Part shown: piece after piece, positions 51,190 through 61,225 of the stretch
Layout: each line of letters opens with the position of its first letter
How positions within the stretch are numbered: the first letter of the stretch is position 1
Translations under genes and position numbers: made by a program
Origin: Laspinema palackyanum D2c
Lineage (GTDB): Bacteria; Cyanobacteriota; Cyanobacteriia; Cyanobacteriales; Laspinemataceae
Length of the DNA: 64,000 nt
Assembly (NCBI RefSeq): GCF_025370875.1
Contig: NZ_JAMXFD010000011.1
Span: 28,382-92,381 of the forward strand
Direction: 5' to 3'
Notes under the pieces: model-generated
Databases searched by the model: none
What the model saw: only the letters and a program-made list of their open reading frames with translations
What the model was told of the DNA's origin: nothing

Positions 51190-54100
51190 TTACTCTTCCT
51201 CTTCCTCCTCTAACGCTTCCCGCGAGACAGACTCATACGTTGGCCGAGAGGGGGTGCGCCGATTGGACACATCCGCCATTAAGTCCACTTCGACATCCCG
51301 AGAAGTGCCATCCTCCTGGGTCTGCACTTTATGCACCGCAATATCCAAACACAGCGACTGCAACTCGCGCATCAGCACCTTGAAAGACTCTGGAGTTCCC
51401 GGACGAGGAATCGCTTTTCCTTTGACGATCGCATTCAACGCCTCATTCCGTCCCTGCATATCATCGGACTTAACCGTAAGCAGTTCCTGCAAGGTATAAG
51501 CGGCCCCAAATGCCTCCAATGCCCAAACTTCCATTTCTCCAAACCGCTGGCCCCCTTGTTGCGCTTTACCGCCCAAGGGTTGCTGGGTGACCAAAGAATA
51601 GGGTCCCGTCGAACGGGCGTGAATCTTGTCATCCACCAAATGCACCAGTTTGAGCATATACGCCTTACCCACGGTAATCGGACGGTCAAAGGCCTCTCCG
51701 GTCCGGCCATCATAAACGATGGTTTTCCCGGGGTGGTCTTCATTAAATAACCAATCCTTACCCGTCTTCTGCCGCGCTTCTTGTAACTTGCCATGCACGC
51801 TTTCGCGAGACTTTTCTGGACCGTGCATTTCATCAAACGGCACCACTTTGAACCGGGACCCGAGGTTTTGTCCGGCCCACCCGAGGAGGCACTCAAACAC
51901 CTGGCCCACATTCATCCGCGAAGGCACACCCAAGGGATTCAACACGATATCCAACGGCGTCCCATCGGGCAGATAGGGCATATCTTCTAGGGGCAAAATC
52001 CGGGAAATAATTCCCTTATTCCCGTGACGACCCGCCATCTTGTCTCCGACCTGGATTTTCCGCTTCTGGGCCACATAGACCCGCACGACCATGTTTGCAC
52101 CGGGAGGCAGTTCATCGCCCTGTTCCCGGGTAAACACCCGGACATCCACAACCCGGCCTTTTTCCCCGTTCGGGACTCGCAGGGAGTTATCCCGCACATC
52201 CCGGGCTTTTTCTCCGAAAATCGCCCGCAGGAGTTTCTCTTCTGGCGGTTGGTCGGACTCTCCTTTGGGCGTAACTTTACCCACGAGGATATCCCCGGAT
52301 TCAACCCAGGCCCCAATCCGGATAATTCCCCCTTCATCTAACTGACGCAGGGAATCTTCCCCGACGTTAGGAATTTCTCGGGTAATTTCTTCCGGTCCTA
52401 GCTTGGTTTGGCGGGCCTCAATTTCATATTTTTCAATGTGAATCGAGGTGTAGAGGTCGTCATAAACCAGACGCTCACTAATTAAGATGGCGTCTTCGTA
52501 GTTATAGCCTTCCCAAGGCATATAGGCCACGATAATATTCTGACCCAGGGCCAATTCGCCCCCTTCGGTGGAGGACCCATCTGCCAAGACCTGTCCGGCG
52601 ACCACATCATCCCCTTCAAACACCAGGGGACGCTGGTTCAAGCAGGTGTCTTGGTTGGAACGCTGATATTTCTGTAACTGATACTCCATTTCCCGACCGC
52701 TGGAGTCCTGAACCCGAATCTTGGTGGCATCCACAAAGGTGACGATGCCCTCGGTCCGGGAAACGACGACCATACCGGAGTCACGGGCGGCTTGGGCTTC
52801 CAGGCCGGTTCCAACTAAGGGTCGCTCTGGCAGTAACAGCGGCACGGCTTGCCGCTGCATATTAGACCCCATCAGGGCGCGGTTAGCGTCATCATGTTCC
52901 AGGAAGGGAATCAGAGACGTTGCCACGGAGATAATCTGCACCGGAGAAACCGCCACATAGTCCACTTGGTCCGGGGTGGTGGTGGTGAAGTCTTGGCGAT
53001 AGCGCACAGGTACGGTTTCACCCTGGATATAGCCGCCTTCATCTACGGTAATATCCCCCGGAGCAACCCGCAGGTCATCTTCCTCATCGGCGGTCATAAA
53101 CAAGGCACCCCGTTCCCGCAAGACGCGACCATTTTCTACGGGATAAAATGGGGTTTCGATAAATCCGTAGGGGTTGACGCGGGCGTGAGTGGCTAAGGAA
53201 CCAATTAATCCGGCGTTAGGACCTTCTGGAGTCTCGATCGGGCAGATCCGGCCATAGTGGGAGGGGTGAATATCTCGAACTGCAAATCCAGCCCGTTCCC
53301 GGGTTAAACCGCCTGGACCCAAGGCGCTCAAGCGGCGTTTGTGGGTCAGTTCCGCTAAGGGGTTGGTCTGGTCCATAAACTGGGAAAGCTGGGAGGACCC
53401 GAAGAATTCCTTGATGGCGGCGACAAGGGGTTTGGGGTTAACCAAGGAGGCGGGGGTCAGGGAATCAGCATCAGAAACGGTCATCCGTTCCCGGATGATC
53501 CGTTCTAAGCGGTTGAGTCCGACTCGAACTTGGTTTTGCAAGAGTTCACCGACCGATCGCACCCGGCGATTGCCTAAGTGGTCAATGTCGTCGCTTTGTC
53601 CCACGTCGAATTCCAGGTTAATCAGGTAATCGATCGCCGTCAGAATATCCTGGGGCGTTAACACCCGAACGTTATCAGGAACCGACAGGCGCAATTTTTT
53701 ATTCAGCTTATAGCGGCCCACCCGTCCCAAATCGTACCGTTTCGGGTCAAAGAAGCGTGAATCCAGAAGCTGGCTGCCTCCAGATACGGTAGGAGGTTCC
53801 CCGGGACGCAGCTTCTTGTAGAGCTCCATCAGGGCTTCTTCTTCCGTGAATTCCCCTTCTTTTTCAATGGTTTTTTGAAAATATTCCGGGTGGCGCAGGG
53901 CATCGAAAATCTCGTTATTGCTGAGTCCCAGGGCTTTAAGCAGCACTTGGGCGCTCAATTTCCGGGTTTTGTCAATGCGGACCCAAACTAAATCATTTTT
54001 GTCCGTCTCAAATTTCAGCCATGCCCCTCGGTTGGGGATCAGGCTGGCATTGTAGGTCCGTCGGCCATTTTTGTCCGTCTCGGATTTGTAGTAAACTCCG

Positions 54101-54495
54101 GGAGAACGAACAATTTGGTTGACGATGACTCGTTCGGCCCCGTTAATGATGAAGGTTCCCCGTTCGGTCATTAAGGGTAAGTCGCCGATGAAGACTTCTT
54201 GCTCTTTGATTTCGCCGGTTTCTTTGTTGATGAGTCGGGTGGGGACATACATTTGCACCGCGTAGGTACTGTCCCGGCGTTTCGCGTCATCGACATCGTA
54301 TTTCGGACGCTTAAGTTTGTAGTCCTTCCCTATAAAATGTAATTCTAGTTTTCCCGTATAGTCAGTGATGGGGGAAAAGCTGTCGAGTTCTTCAATCAGT
54401 CCTAATTCAAGAAACCAACGGAAACTTGCCCTTTGAATCTCGACGAGATCGGGGAGGGTAAATGCCGTTGCTGCTGGGTAGGTCGGATTATTCAT
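51190..54495 (-). CDS. rpoB: DNA-directed RNA polymerase subunit beta (RpoB)
   Basis: A 1101-residue beta subunit of cyanobacterial length. Recognisable phrases are [20 protein letters not shown] (protrusion), [20 protein letters not shown] (rifampicin pocket with the normal residues), [49 protein letters not shown] and [19 protein letters not shown] near the clamp. First gene of the rpo operon. About 480 bp separate it from tatD upstream, which should contain its promoter. Confidence 0.98.
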   Translation of the reverse strand: MNNPTYPAATAFTLPDLVEIQRASFRWFLELGLIEELDSFSPITDYTGKLELHFIGKDYKLKRPKYDVDDAKRRDSTYAVQMYVPTRLINKETGEIKEQEVFIGDLPLMTERGTFIINGAERVIVNQIVRSPGVYYKSETDKNGRRTYNASLIPNRGAWLKFETDKNDLVWVRIDKTRKLSAQVLLKALGLSNNEIFDALRHPEYFQKTIEKEGEFTEEEALMELYKKLRPGEPPTVSGGSQLLDSRFFDPKRYDLGRVGRYKLNKKLRLSVPDNVRVLTPQDILTAIDYLINLEFDVGQSDDIDHLGNRRVRSVGELLQNQVRVGLNRLERIIRERMTVSDADSLTPASLVNPKPLVAAIKEFFGSSQLSQFMDQTNPLAELTHKRRLSALGPGGLTRERAGFAVRDIHPSHYGRICPIETPEGPNAGLIGSLATHARVNPYGFIETPFYPVENGRVLRERGALFMTADEEDDLRVAPGDITVDEGGYIQGETVPVRYRQDFTTTTPDQVDYVAVSPVQIISVATSLIPFLEHDDANRALMGSNMQRQAVPLLLPERPLVGTGLEAQAARDSGMVVVSRTEGIVTFVDATKIRVQDSSGREMEYQLQKYQRSNQDTCLNQRPLVFEGDDVVAGQVLADGSSTEGGELALGQNIIVAYMPWEGYNYEDAILISERLVYDDLYTSIHIEKYEIEARQTKLGPEEITREIPNVGEDSLRQLDEGGIIRIGAWVESGDILVGKVTPKGESDQPPEEKLLRAIFGEKARDVRDNSLRVPNGEKGRVVDVRVFTREQGDELPPGANMVVRVYVAQKRKIQVGDKMAGRHGNKGIISRILPLEDMPYLPDGTPLDIVLNPLGVPSRMNVGQVFECLLGWAGQNLGSRFKVVPFDEMHGPEKSRESVHGKLQEARQKTGKDWLFNEDHPGKTIVYDGRTGEAFDRPITVGKAYMLKLVHLVDDKIHARSTGPYSLVTQQPLGGKAQQGGQRFGEMEVWALEAFGAAYTLQELLTVKSDDMQGRNEALNAIVKGKAIPRPGTPESFKVLMRELQSLCLDIAVHKVQTQEDGTSRDVEVDLMADVSNRRTPSRPTYESVSREALEEEEEE

Positions 54496-54976
54496 TTGTG
54501 TCGATCGCCTCTACGCTGTGAATTCTACGCAAGTTTAGGGAAGGAGAAAATAAAGACCTGTGACGGAAGGATGAACCGAGGGATGAAGGATGAAGGATGA
54601 AGGATGAAGAATTTTCATCTGGGCTTTCAACCTTCCGCCTTCCTGCTTCCTTATATTCATTCTTCAAGCTTCGTCCTTTGGTGTTTTTGTTTCAAAGAAT
54701 GCTTTTGGGTGACGCAGTTTGGGTTAAACTCCCGTTTTGGCTTGGCACAGTTCTCGGGTCAAAGATAGGTTTTTTTCTAGCAACTTTATGGCTCTCCCAA
54801 TCAACGATTTAAGCTATCCATCAAGGGATAGCTACTGCGGTGAAATTCAGATTTAGGCAATTTTTGCATTTTTTTCAGGTAACCCATTATTATAGCTTCG
54901 TTCGTTTTTAGCGTCAAGAAATGGTCTAGTTTTCAGGTGCGATCGCAGAGGGAGATGTTCTATTTTCAGGCTCAAC
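54496..54976. other. Spacer between tatD and rpoB
   Basis: It probably carries the rpoB promoter and leader on the minus strand, but I could not place a -10/-35 pair with confidence. GGATGAA units form a short tandem repeat at 54566-54610. A plus-strand frame at 54597-54812 is not protein-like. Confidence 0.45.
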
Positions 54977-55759
54977 TCATCCGAGGGTGAGTTGAAAGAG
55001 GCGACAGGCATTGTCTGTGGTTTGGGCGGCTAAGGTTTTTAAGGAAACCCCCCGCAGGGTCGCCACTTGTTCCGCCACGTAGCGAACGTAGGCGGGTTCA
55101 TTGCGTTTGCCGCGTTTGGGAACCGGGGCCAAAAACGGGCAGTCAGTTTCGACCAGGAGGCGATCGCTGGGAACGAGACGAGCGGACTCTTGAATGGTTT
55201 GAGCATTCTTGAAGGTGACAATCCCGCTAAAGCTAATATAAAAGCCTAAGTCGAGAAACCATTGGGTCTCTTCGGGAGTTCCGCCCCAACAATGCATGAC
55301 CCCAGGAACGGGCCCGCGATCGCGCCAGAAACTCCGCAAGAGTTCAGCCATCTCCTCGGACGCATCCCGACAATGGATGATCACCGCCTTATTCAGCCGT
55401 TGGGCTATTTCTAGCTGGGCGATAAAGGCTTCTTGTTGCTGCTGTTGATTTTCGGCCTTATAAAAGTCTAGCCCAGTTTCTCCAATGGCGACCACTCGCG
55501 CCTCGGATGCGGCTAATTCTTCAATGCGATCGCCAAGCTGGGAGGACCATTGATGGGCCTCCAAAGGATGCAAACCGACGGCGAAGGAAATTTCCCCAAA
55601 CCGATTGGCGAGTCCTTGAATGGTACCAAATTCTTCAGGCGTGACGCAGGAATGCACAAGATGCACGACCCCGGCTTCATGCCAACGCTCGCGGACCGCC
55701 TCTAAATCGCAGTCAAACCGCTCAAAATTAATGTGAACGTGGGTATCTATCAATTGCAT
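54977..55759 (-). CDS. tatD: TatD family metal-dependent hydrolase (DNase)
   Basis: A 260-residue TIM-barrel amidohydrolase-type protein. Metal ligands are visible: His-x-His in DTHVHINF near the N-terminus, Glu in [11 protein letters not shown], His in IIHCRDA, His in VMHCWGGT and Asp in [13 protein letters not shown]. TatD enzymes are 3'-5' exonucleases or AP-site/repair DNases. It sits between rpsT and rpoB on the same strand, a neighbourhood often kept in cyanobacteria. Complete, normal length. Confidence 0.94.
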   Translation of the reverse strand: MQLIDTHVHINFERFDCDLEAVRERWHEAGVVHLVHSCVTPEEFGTIQGLANRFGEISFAVGLHPLEAHQWSSQLGDRIEELAASEARVVAIGETGLDFYKAENQQQQQEAFIAQLEIAQRLNKAVIIHCRDASEEMAELLRSFWRDRGPVPGVMHCWGGTPEETQWFLDLGFYISFSGIVTFKNAQTIQESARLVPSDRLLVETDCPFLAPVPKRGKRNEPAYVRYVAEQVATLRGVSLKTLAAQTTDNACRLFQLTLG

Positions 55760-55870
55760 CGGAATCGACGCGCTCTTGGGATGGAAAGATTTACCCGATC
55801 AAAGCCGCGAGGGTTCGCGTCTTTAAATAAGGGACGGAAAACGGTTGAAAAAATAAGCAGGGAGAATGGG

Positions 55871-55904
55871 GTTGGACTAGGGCTTTGAGGGCTTTTAGTC
55901 CAAC
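55871..55904 (-). terminator. Hairpin between rpsT and tatD
   Basis: GTTGGACTA and TAGTCCAAC arms surround a 16-base loop. It lacks a clear U-run and may be a processing or attenuation hairpin in the 209-bp spacer. Confidence 0.4.
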
Positions 55905-55968
55905 CGACAAGGACGCCCTCGGTTTCCCGATGTCGTCCAGGATCGCAACCCTGCATTGTTGGTCATCC

Positions 55969-56274
55969 CTACGAGGCAGACGATTGCGCCAATACCTGTT
56001 GTTTAACAACTCTGGCTAAATTGGATTTTTTGCGTGCGCCGTTGTTGGGATGAAGAACGCCGCATTTTACTGCTTTGTCGATCTTGCTGTAAGCGGCATT
56101 GAGCCGATTATGGATCTCTTCCTTCAACTCCGGTGTGGGATTGCTGCCGTATTGCTCGGCAGAGGTTACACATTTCTTGATCAGGGTTTTGACCGCTGAT
56201 TTATAAGATTTGTTACGCAAGCGATTGCGTTCGGCGATTTGGACGCGCTTGATAGCAGACTTAATGTTAGCCAC
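55969..56274 (-). CDS. rpsT: 30S ribosomal protein S20
   Basis: A 101-residue basic, helical protein binding 16S r[23 protein letters not shown] at the N-terminus and [19 protein letters not shown] near the C-terminus are family signatures. First gene of the minus-strand block rpsT-tatD-rpoB-rpoC1-rpoC2. Its 600-bp upstream region is shared with the divergent hisD gene. Confidence 0.97.
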   Translation of the reverse strand: MANIKSAIKRVQIAERNRLRNKSYKSAVKTLIKKCVTSAEQYGSNPTPELKEEIHNRLNAAYSKIDKAVKCGVLHPNNGARKKSNLARVVKQQVLAQSSAS

Positions 56275-56880
56275 AGTCGATAAGCCCAGAACTCAATACG
56301 GGAACAATTTTGACGATTCTCCACCCTAAAGCAGCGGAGATTCTTGGGCTGAATGGGGCCTCCACTGAGAGATCCAGTTTCGGTCTGACCCGTTCATGTC
56401 TAGCCAGAACAGATGTTTTCACATCGTCCAATTAAAGGCTACTCCCCAAGCTTGACTTCGCGTGCGCCCCACGCTAGTGGATTTTTTCCGTGCTGACCGC
56501 AGGGTCTCCAAGTTGTTTACGGATAGTGACGGTTCGGCTTTCCAAGTTGCGGAATAGGACGTTAACCCTGTTTCCTCGCGCCTTGGCTGGTCAGCGACCC
56601 AATAGATTTTAACACAGAAAGGAATTTTAACACATAAAGCAAGTTAAGGCGCAAGAGTTTGGCTCATCCTAGAAGAATGAGAGTTTTCTAGCGTCATGTT
56701 TTTGAGAAAACACTATACCACTGAATCAAGGGGAAAATGCATTTCCGTTGAAGAAAATCCAGGTTAAGCTAGAGAGGACGGGGACGGGTAAGCCAAAGCA
56801 AAAGCATCGGTAGTCGCGGTTGATGTGGCGAGCGACCCGTTCTCCTCAAGGGCAATACCTGTCGATTATCTCCTAACTCC
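56275..56880. other. Divergent spacer between rpsT and hisD
   Basis: About 600 bp without a gene. It must hold both promoters and a leader for rpsT. GATTCTCCACC...GGAGATTC (about 56314-56343) can pair in the rpsT leader. I saw no tRNA, riboswitch or conserved sRNA motif. Confidence 0.45.
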
Positions 56881-58182
56881 ATGCTGCGAATCATTACACA
56901 GCGGGCTGAGGCACAAGCTGAACTCCGGCGCATCTGCGATCGCACCCACGACGACCAAGTTGTCCATAAAGAGGCAACGGTTCGGGAAGTGCTCCAAGCG
57001 GTCAAACGCCAAGGCGATCGCTCACTCTTGCATTATACGGCTGAGTTCGACGGGCAATCCTTAAAGCCCGAAGACCTGCGCGTGAGCGGCTCCGAATTGG
57101 ATGCCGCCTATCAGCAGGTGTCAAAAGAACTCCTAGACGCCATTATTTTGGCAAAGCAAAACATTGAAGCGTTCCATCGTCAGCGCGTCCCCAAATCTTG
57201 GGTTCAATTTGGGGAAGATGAGGTGGTGCTGGGTAAACGTTATACCCCCGTCGATCGCGCGGGGCTTTACGTTCCGGGGGGGCGAGCCGCCTACCCCAGT
57301 ACCGTGCTGATGAATGCCATTCCGGCTCAGGTGGCTGGGGTCCCCCGGATTGTGATTTGTACCCCTCCGGGACCAGAAAAAACCGTGAACCCAGCGGTCC
57401 TGGTGGCGGCCCAGGAAGCGGGAATCGAGGAAATTTATCGGGTGGGGGGCGCTCAGGCGATCGCCGCCTTGGCTTATGGTACGGAAACCATCCCTAAAGT
57501 GGATGTGATTACCGGCCCGGGTAACATTTATGTCACCCTGGCGAAAAAGCAGGTCTTTGGCACCGTGGGAATTGACTCCTTAGCCGGTCCCTCGGAAGTC
57601 CTGATTATTGCCGATTCCCAAGGCAATCCGGCTCATATCGCCACGGATTTACTGGCGCAAGCTGAACATGACCCCCTCGCCGCCGCCATTCTGATTACCA
57701 CCGATGCTCAGATTGCTCGCAAGGTTGTCGCTGAAGTCGAGGACCAACTGATTGATCACCCACGTCGGACCCTCACCGAAAAGGCGATCGCCCATTACGG
57801 TGTCGTCATTGTGGTTGATTCCCTGCAAATTGCCGCCGAACTCTCCAATGAATTTGCCCCAGAACACCTAGAACTCGAAGTCAGCGACCCTTGGGATTTA
57901 CTGGAGTCGATTCGTCATGCTGGTGCCATCTTCCTCGGAAACTCCACCCCTGAAGCTGTCGGCGATTACCTCGCAGGCCCTAACCATACCCTTCCCACTT
58001 CGGGATCGGCTCGTTATGCCTCAGCTTTGGGGGTGGAAACCTTTATGAAACACTCCAGTTTGATTCAATATTCTCCCAAGGCACTGCAAAAGGTCGCCGG
58101 TGCGATTGATGTGCTCACGAAAGCTGAAGGTTTACCCTCTCATGGGGATTCGGTCCGCAAGCGCATCAAAGATGGCCTTTAA
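56881..58182 (+). CDS. hisD: Histidinol dehydrogenase
   Basis: A 433-residue zinc-dependent, NAD-linked enzyme for the last two steps of histidine synthesis (histidinol to histidine). Visible family phrases are [23 protein letters not shown] split across the N-terminal domain, [40 protein letters not shown], the zinc/catalytic region [10 protein letters not shown] and [10 protein letters not shown], and [20 protein letters not shown]. Length is normal. Monocistronic, followed by a good terminator 100 bp downstream. Confidence 0.97.
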   Translation: MLRIITQRAEAQAELRRICDRTHDDQVVHKEATVREVLQAVKRQGDRSLLHYTAEFDGQSLKPEDLRVSGSELDAAYQQVSKELLDAIILAKQNIEAFHRQRVPKSWVQFGEDEVVLGKRYTPVDRAGLYVPGGRAAYPSTVLMNAIPAQVAGVPRIVICTPPGPEKTVNPAVLVAAQEAGIEEIYRVGGAQAIAALAYGTETIPKVDVITGPGNIYVTLAKKQVFGTVGIDSLAGPSEVLIIADSQGNPAHIATDLLAQAEHDPLAAAILITTDAQIARKVVAEVEDQLIDHPRRTLTEKAIAHYGVVIVVDSLQIAAELSNEFAPEHLELEVSDPWDLLESIRHAGAIFLGNSTPEAVGDYLAGPNHTLPTSGSARYASALGVETFMKHSSLIQYSPKALQKVAGAIDVLTKAEGLPSHGDSVRKRIKDGL

Positions 58183-58283
58183 TTTTTCTCGTCGATGGTT
58201 TTCACCCAAACCCCAGGGGCGATCGCCTCTGGATAACCCGAACCATCGACTCTATATCTTTTAGATCCTTTAGATAATTTTCT

Positions 58284-58309
58284 GCCGACCTTGACAGGTC
58301 GGCTTTTTT
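58284..58309 (+). terminator. Rho-independent terminator after hisD
   Basis: GCCGACC, loop TTGACA, GGTCGGC, followed by TTTTTT. The stem is perfect. Confidence 0.85.
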
Positions 58310-58548
58310 ATGGTGTAGACCTCCCGAACCCTAGGCGATCGGCCCAAGTCTTCAGGCGATCGCGCAAACCTCCCCAGATGACCGGGCTCTTAAAAAAAAT
58401 TCCAATGGTTTCGGACTAAGCATTCCCACTCTAATGCCGCTAAACTAAGCGTTGAGGCCATTTTCTCCAGGAAATAGTTTTTCCCGTAGGATTGAAGCCG
58501 GTTGCCCAAACTTGAAGGCTGCGAATAGCGAATTAGGAGATCGGCATT
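58310..58548. other. Upstream region of the universal stress gene
   Basis: About 240 bp with HIP1 sites but no gene. No convincing promoter found. Confidence 0.35.
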
Positions 58549-58992
58549 GTGATTAATACCATTCTTGTAGCACTTGATGGCTCGGATTTATCAGAGCAAG
58601 TGATTGCCACCTTGCATAACCTGAAGCTCGAAACCATGACTCAAGTCATTCTGGCTCATGTCATATCCAAACCCACATCGGATTTAGATGTGGTGGCGGA
58701 TAGACCCCAAGTCGAGACGGAAGATATCCCGTATCGGGCTATTGAAAAAAAACTTCAATCCTATCAAGAAAAAATTCCTTGTAAAACTGAACTCGAAATT
58801 GTCACCGGCGATCCGTCCGAAGAAATTGTGCGCTTGGCTAATATTTATCAAGCTGATTTAATTTTAATTGGCAGCCGAGGCTTAACCGGAATGAAGCGAA
58901 TTTTACAGGGTTCGGTAAGTTCTCAAGTGGTAACGGATGCCTGTTGTTCTGTTCTAGTTGTTAAGCCAGTCTTACCTGCTCAGGAAAAATAA
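58549..58992 (+). CDS. Universal stress protein (UspA family)
   Basis: A 147-residue alpha/beta protein starting at GTG with AGGAGA 10 bp upstream. NTILVALDGSDLSEQVI at the N-terminus and the ATP-binding loop LIGSRGLTGMKRILQGSVS (G-2x-G-9x-G-S) followed by CCSVLVVKP place it in the ATP-binding UspA group. It likely acts as a nucleotide-binding stress modulator in the cytoplasm. It stands alone; a CCGGTTTCT repeat lies directly after the stop. Confidence 0.93.
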   Translation: MINTILVALDGSDLSEQVIATLHNLKLETMTQVILAHVISKPTSDLDVVADRPQVETEDIPYRAIEKKLQSYQEKIPCKTELEIVTGDPSEEIVRLANIYQADLILIGSRGLTGMKRILQGSVSSQVVTDACCSVLVVKPVLPAQEK

Positions 58993-59027
58993 GAAACCGG
59001 ATTTCTTGCCCAGAAACCCGGTTTCTG
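58992..59027. repeat. AGAAACCGGATTTCT repeat pair
   Basis: AGAAACCGGATTTCT (58992-59006) and AGAAACCCGGTTTCT (59012-59026) lie between convergent genes and can act as a bidirectional stem. The first arm overlaps the last base of the stress-protein stop. Confidence 0.6.
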
Positions 59028-59046
59028 GGAGGACTAAAAGGAGGGT

Positions 59047-59442
59047 TTAGGGGGAAACAGCCTTAGTCTGAGCGACAAACTCTCGCAGACGCAATAAATT
59101 CATGGTATGGCTTAAATTCAGTGGGAGTAAAGAGACTCCTTCGAGGCGGGACTGTACCCACCCCTCCCCCCAGTACCATTCGTGGAATCCATCAATGCTG
59201 CCACTTAATAACAGTCGCAGACAATTCGAGTCAGCACGTTCTACTTGATGTCGAACCGCCAAGGGACCCACAGAAATGGTAAAGGTGGTACCGGAGTGCA
59301 ACTCTTCCGGCAGGGGTGTAGAGAAGCGTTGGGTCCATAACCATTGTTGGAGGCGATCGCGACGCAGGAGACTGTCACGAATCACTGTTTCTGGTGCATC
59401 GACTTCGATTCTCAGATGAGCTTGTTGAAAACTGCCTAACAT
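59047..59442 (-). CDS. SRPBCC-like hypothetical protein
   Basis: A 131-residue protein from the ATG at 59442 (MLGSFQQAHLRIEVDAPETV). The frame continues to 59574, but that extra part is translated from the GGATGAA repeats, so it is rejected. Alternating strands and a long C-terminal helix, with phrases RRDRLQQWLWTQRF, GTTFTISVGPLAVRHQVE, WYWGEGWVQSRLEG and LLRLREFV, suit a START/SRPBCC-type cavity protein. Tail-to-tail with the stress gene and divergent from hslO. Function unknown. Confidence 0.75.
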   Translation of the reverse strand: MLGSFQQAHLRIEVDAPETVIRDSLLRRDRLQQWLWTQRFSTPLPEELHSGTTFTISVGPLAVRHQVERADSNCLRLLLSGSIDGFHEWYWGEGWVQSRLEGVSLLPLNLSHTMNLLRLREFVAQTKAVSP

Positions 59443-59499
59443 AGTTGAGGTTGAGTGCCTGTGGTGGTTTTCCCTTTCAGTATGGCAGACCAGTTGAGG

Positions 59500-59679
59500 G
59501 AAGGATGAGGGATGAAGGATGAAGGATGAACAAGCAAGGGAGGGGATAACGACTGAAGTCGTTACTACAAACATCGGAGGATTGCCAACTCGCTTAAAAC
59601 ATTAAACTGATACCCCATCTTCCCCATCTACCCCATCTACCCCATCTTCCCCATCTCCCCCATCCTCCCCATCTCCCTT
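59500..59679. repeat. Mixed repeats upstream of hslO
   Basis: GGATGAA units (59500-59530), one ATAACGACTGAAGTCGTTAC hairpin (59546-59572) and a pyrimidine tract of CCCCATCT/CCCCATCTA units (59612-59679). Three of the window's repeat families meet here, within 50 bp of the hslO start. Confidence 0.7.
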
Positions 59680-59725
59680 TTACAATAAAGTTTAGATGAG
59701 TTGTTAAGAATTGTAAGGTTTTGGC

Positions 59726-60622
59726 ATGGTAGATCAACTGATTAGAGCAACGGCAGCGGATGGAGGGATTAGAGCAGTTGGGGTGATTACGACGCGGTTG
59801 ACGGAAGAGGCGCGTCAGCGGCATGGTCTCTCTTATGTGGCAACGGCGGCCCTAGGACGTACTTTGTCATCAGGATTACTCCTGGCTTCCAGTATGAAGC
59901 GACCGGGATCGCGAGTGAATATTCGGGTTAAAGGCAATGGACCTTTAGGCGGCATTCTGGTGGATGCGGGATTAGATGGAACAGTGCGCGGGTATGTGGA
60001 TAATCCCGAGATAGAATTACCTCCGAATGCGATCGGGAAATTGGATGTAGGGGGGGCAGTCGGGAATGATGGCTATCTCTACATTGTCCGTGATGTGGGA
60101 TATGGTTACCCCTATTCCAGTACCGTGGAACTGGTTTCGGGTGAAATCGGGGATGATATTGCTCATTATCTGGTGACTTCAGAGCAGACGCCTTCGGCCC
60201 TAGTGGTGGGGGTCTTTGTAGAGGCGGCAGGGGTCCAAGCATCCGGGGGGATTTTGTTGCAGGTGATGCCGAAAGCGGCAACGGATGAGGAACTTGTGGC
60301 GCTGTTGGAATCGCGGGTGGCCAGTTTGTCGGGATTTACACCGTTATTACAAGCGGGTAAATCCCTGCCAGATATTTTCGAGCAACTGCTGGGAGATATG
60401 GGATTGAATATTTTACCGGAGAGACAACTGGTGCGCTTCCACTGCGGATGCTCTCATCAACGGATGTTAGGGGCGTTGAAGTTGCTTGGTGAAGACGAAC
60501 TGCTGGACATGATCGAGAAAGATGATGGTGCCGAGGCGATTTGTCACTTCTGTGGGGAAGTTTACACAGCCAGTCGCGATCAACTTACAGAACTGATTGG
60601 GTCCTTGCAAGCGGAGTCGTAA
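59726..60622 (+). CDS. hslO: Hsp33 redox-regulated chaperone
   Basis: A 298-residue holdase chaperone that is switched on by disulfide formation. The N-terminal core shows ATAALGRTLSSGLLLASSMK, VKGNGPLGGILVDAGLDGTV and PYSSTVELVSGEIGDDIAHY. The C-terminal redox zinc centre has its four cysteines as HCGC and CHFC. The downstream residues are complete. It protects unfolding proteins during oxidative stress in the cytoplasm. Preceded by the repeat cluster at 59500-59679. Confidence 0.96.
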   Translation: MVDQLIRATAADGGIRAVGVITTRLTEEARQRHGLSYVATAALGRTLSSGLLLASSMKRPGSRVNIRVKGNGPLGGILVDAGLDGTVRGYVDNPEIELPPNAIGKLDVGGAVGNDGYLYIVRDVGYGYPYSSTVELVSGEIGDDIAHYLVTSEQTPSALVVGVFVEAAGVQASGGILLQVMPKAATDEELVALLESRVASLSGFTPLLQAGKSLPDIFEQLLGDMGLNILPERQLVRFHCGCSHQRMLGALKLLGEDELLDMIEKDDGAEAICHFCGEVYTASRDQLTELIGSLQAES

Positions 60623-61225
60623 AAGGGGCGATCGCCTAATCATTACTAGACCCCCATCCATCAACCTCATGGCGAGTATGGGGGTCCAGTAACGGTGAGA
60701 AACGGGGTTTTTTGACAGAACCTGGGTTTCTAACCTCTAGAGAATGCAGTCCTAGGGGGAAGTTTTTTTAAAAGTGGGGATCGCCACTGAAAATAACATG
60801 AGAAGATAAGAAGCAAGGAATCAATCTGATTACCCACTCCACAGTAGAATTGATTGTTCTTCCTTGTGGGATGCGCTAACTCTCAAAACCTGGAATAAGC
60901 TGTTTTCCAGGATTCGATCTACTGTGTTAAGGTATCGGGGTGCTGGGAATCTACAGATTGTCAAGGACAAGAAGGATAGAGAAAACCGGAAAGGCGGGGG
61001 GTGCAGATGTAGATCCGCCTAGAAGGAAACGGTAGATCAGCGAACGGCGTTGCCAAAAAAGCTCTAGCACTCTTAACCTAAACAATTCTTGGTGCTAGAT
61101 TTAGGAAAATATAACCGGCTCTTGTCGAACCTAATACTTAGGTTTTGGAACTGTGGCCGAATTGTTAAACCTGTCTTTCTAAAACAGCCAAGCAAGACTG
61201 ACGCAAGAGTGTTTTCGGGTGGGCT
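60623..61225. other. 600-bp spacer between hslO and the repeat-protein gene
   Basis: It contains ACCCCCAT...ATGGGGGT arms (about 60650-60686), an AGAAACGGGG/CCTGGGTTTCT repeat pair (60698-60735), CCTGGAATAAGCTGTTTTCCAGG (about 60890-60913) and AT-rich DNA. I see no coding frame, tRNA or recognised sRNA, though its length and hairpins leave room for one. Confidence 0.45.

Noticed and set aside
59443-59574. 44-residue N-terminal extension of the SRPBCC-like protein
   Set aside because: It is translated from GGATGAA repeats and a hairpin repeat; the ATG at 59442 fits the protein better.
60623-61225. 6S RNA or other known structured RNA in the hslO downstream spacer
   Set aside because: Several hairpins exist but I could not match a known secondary-structure pattern; a covariance-model scan would decide.
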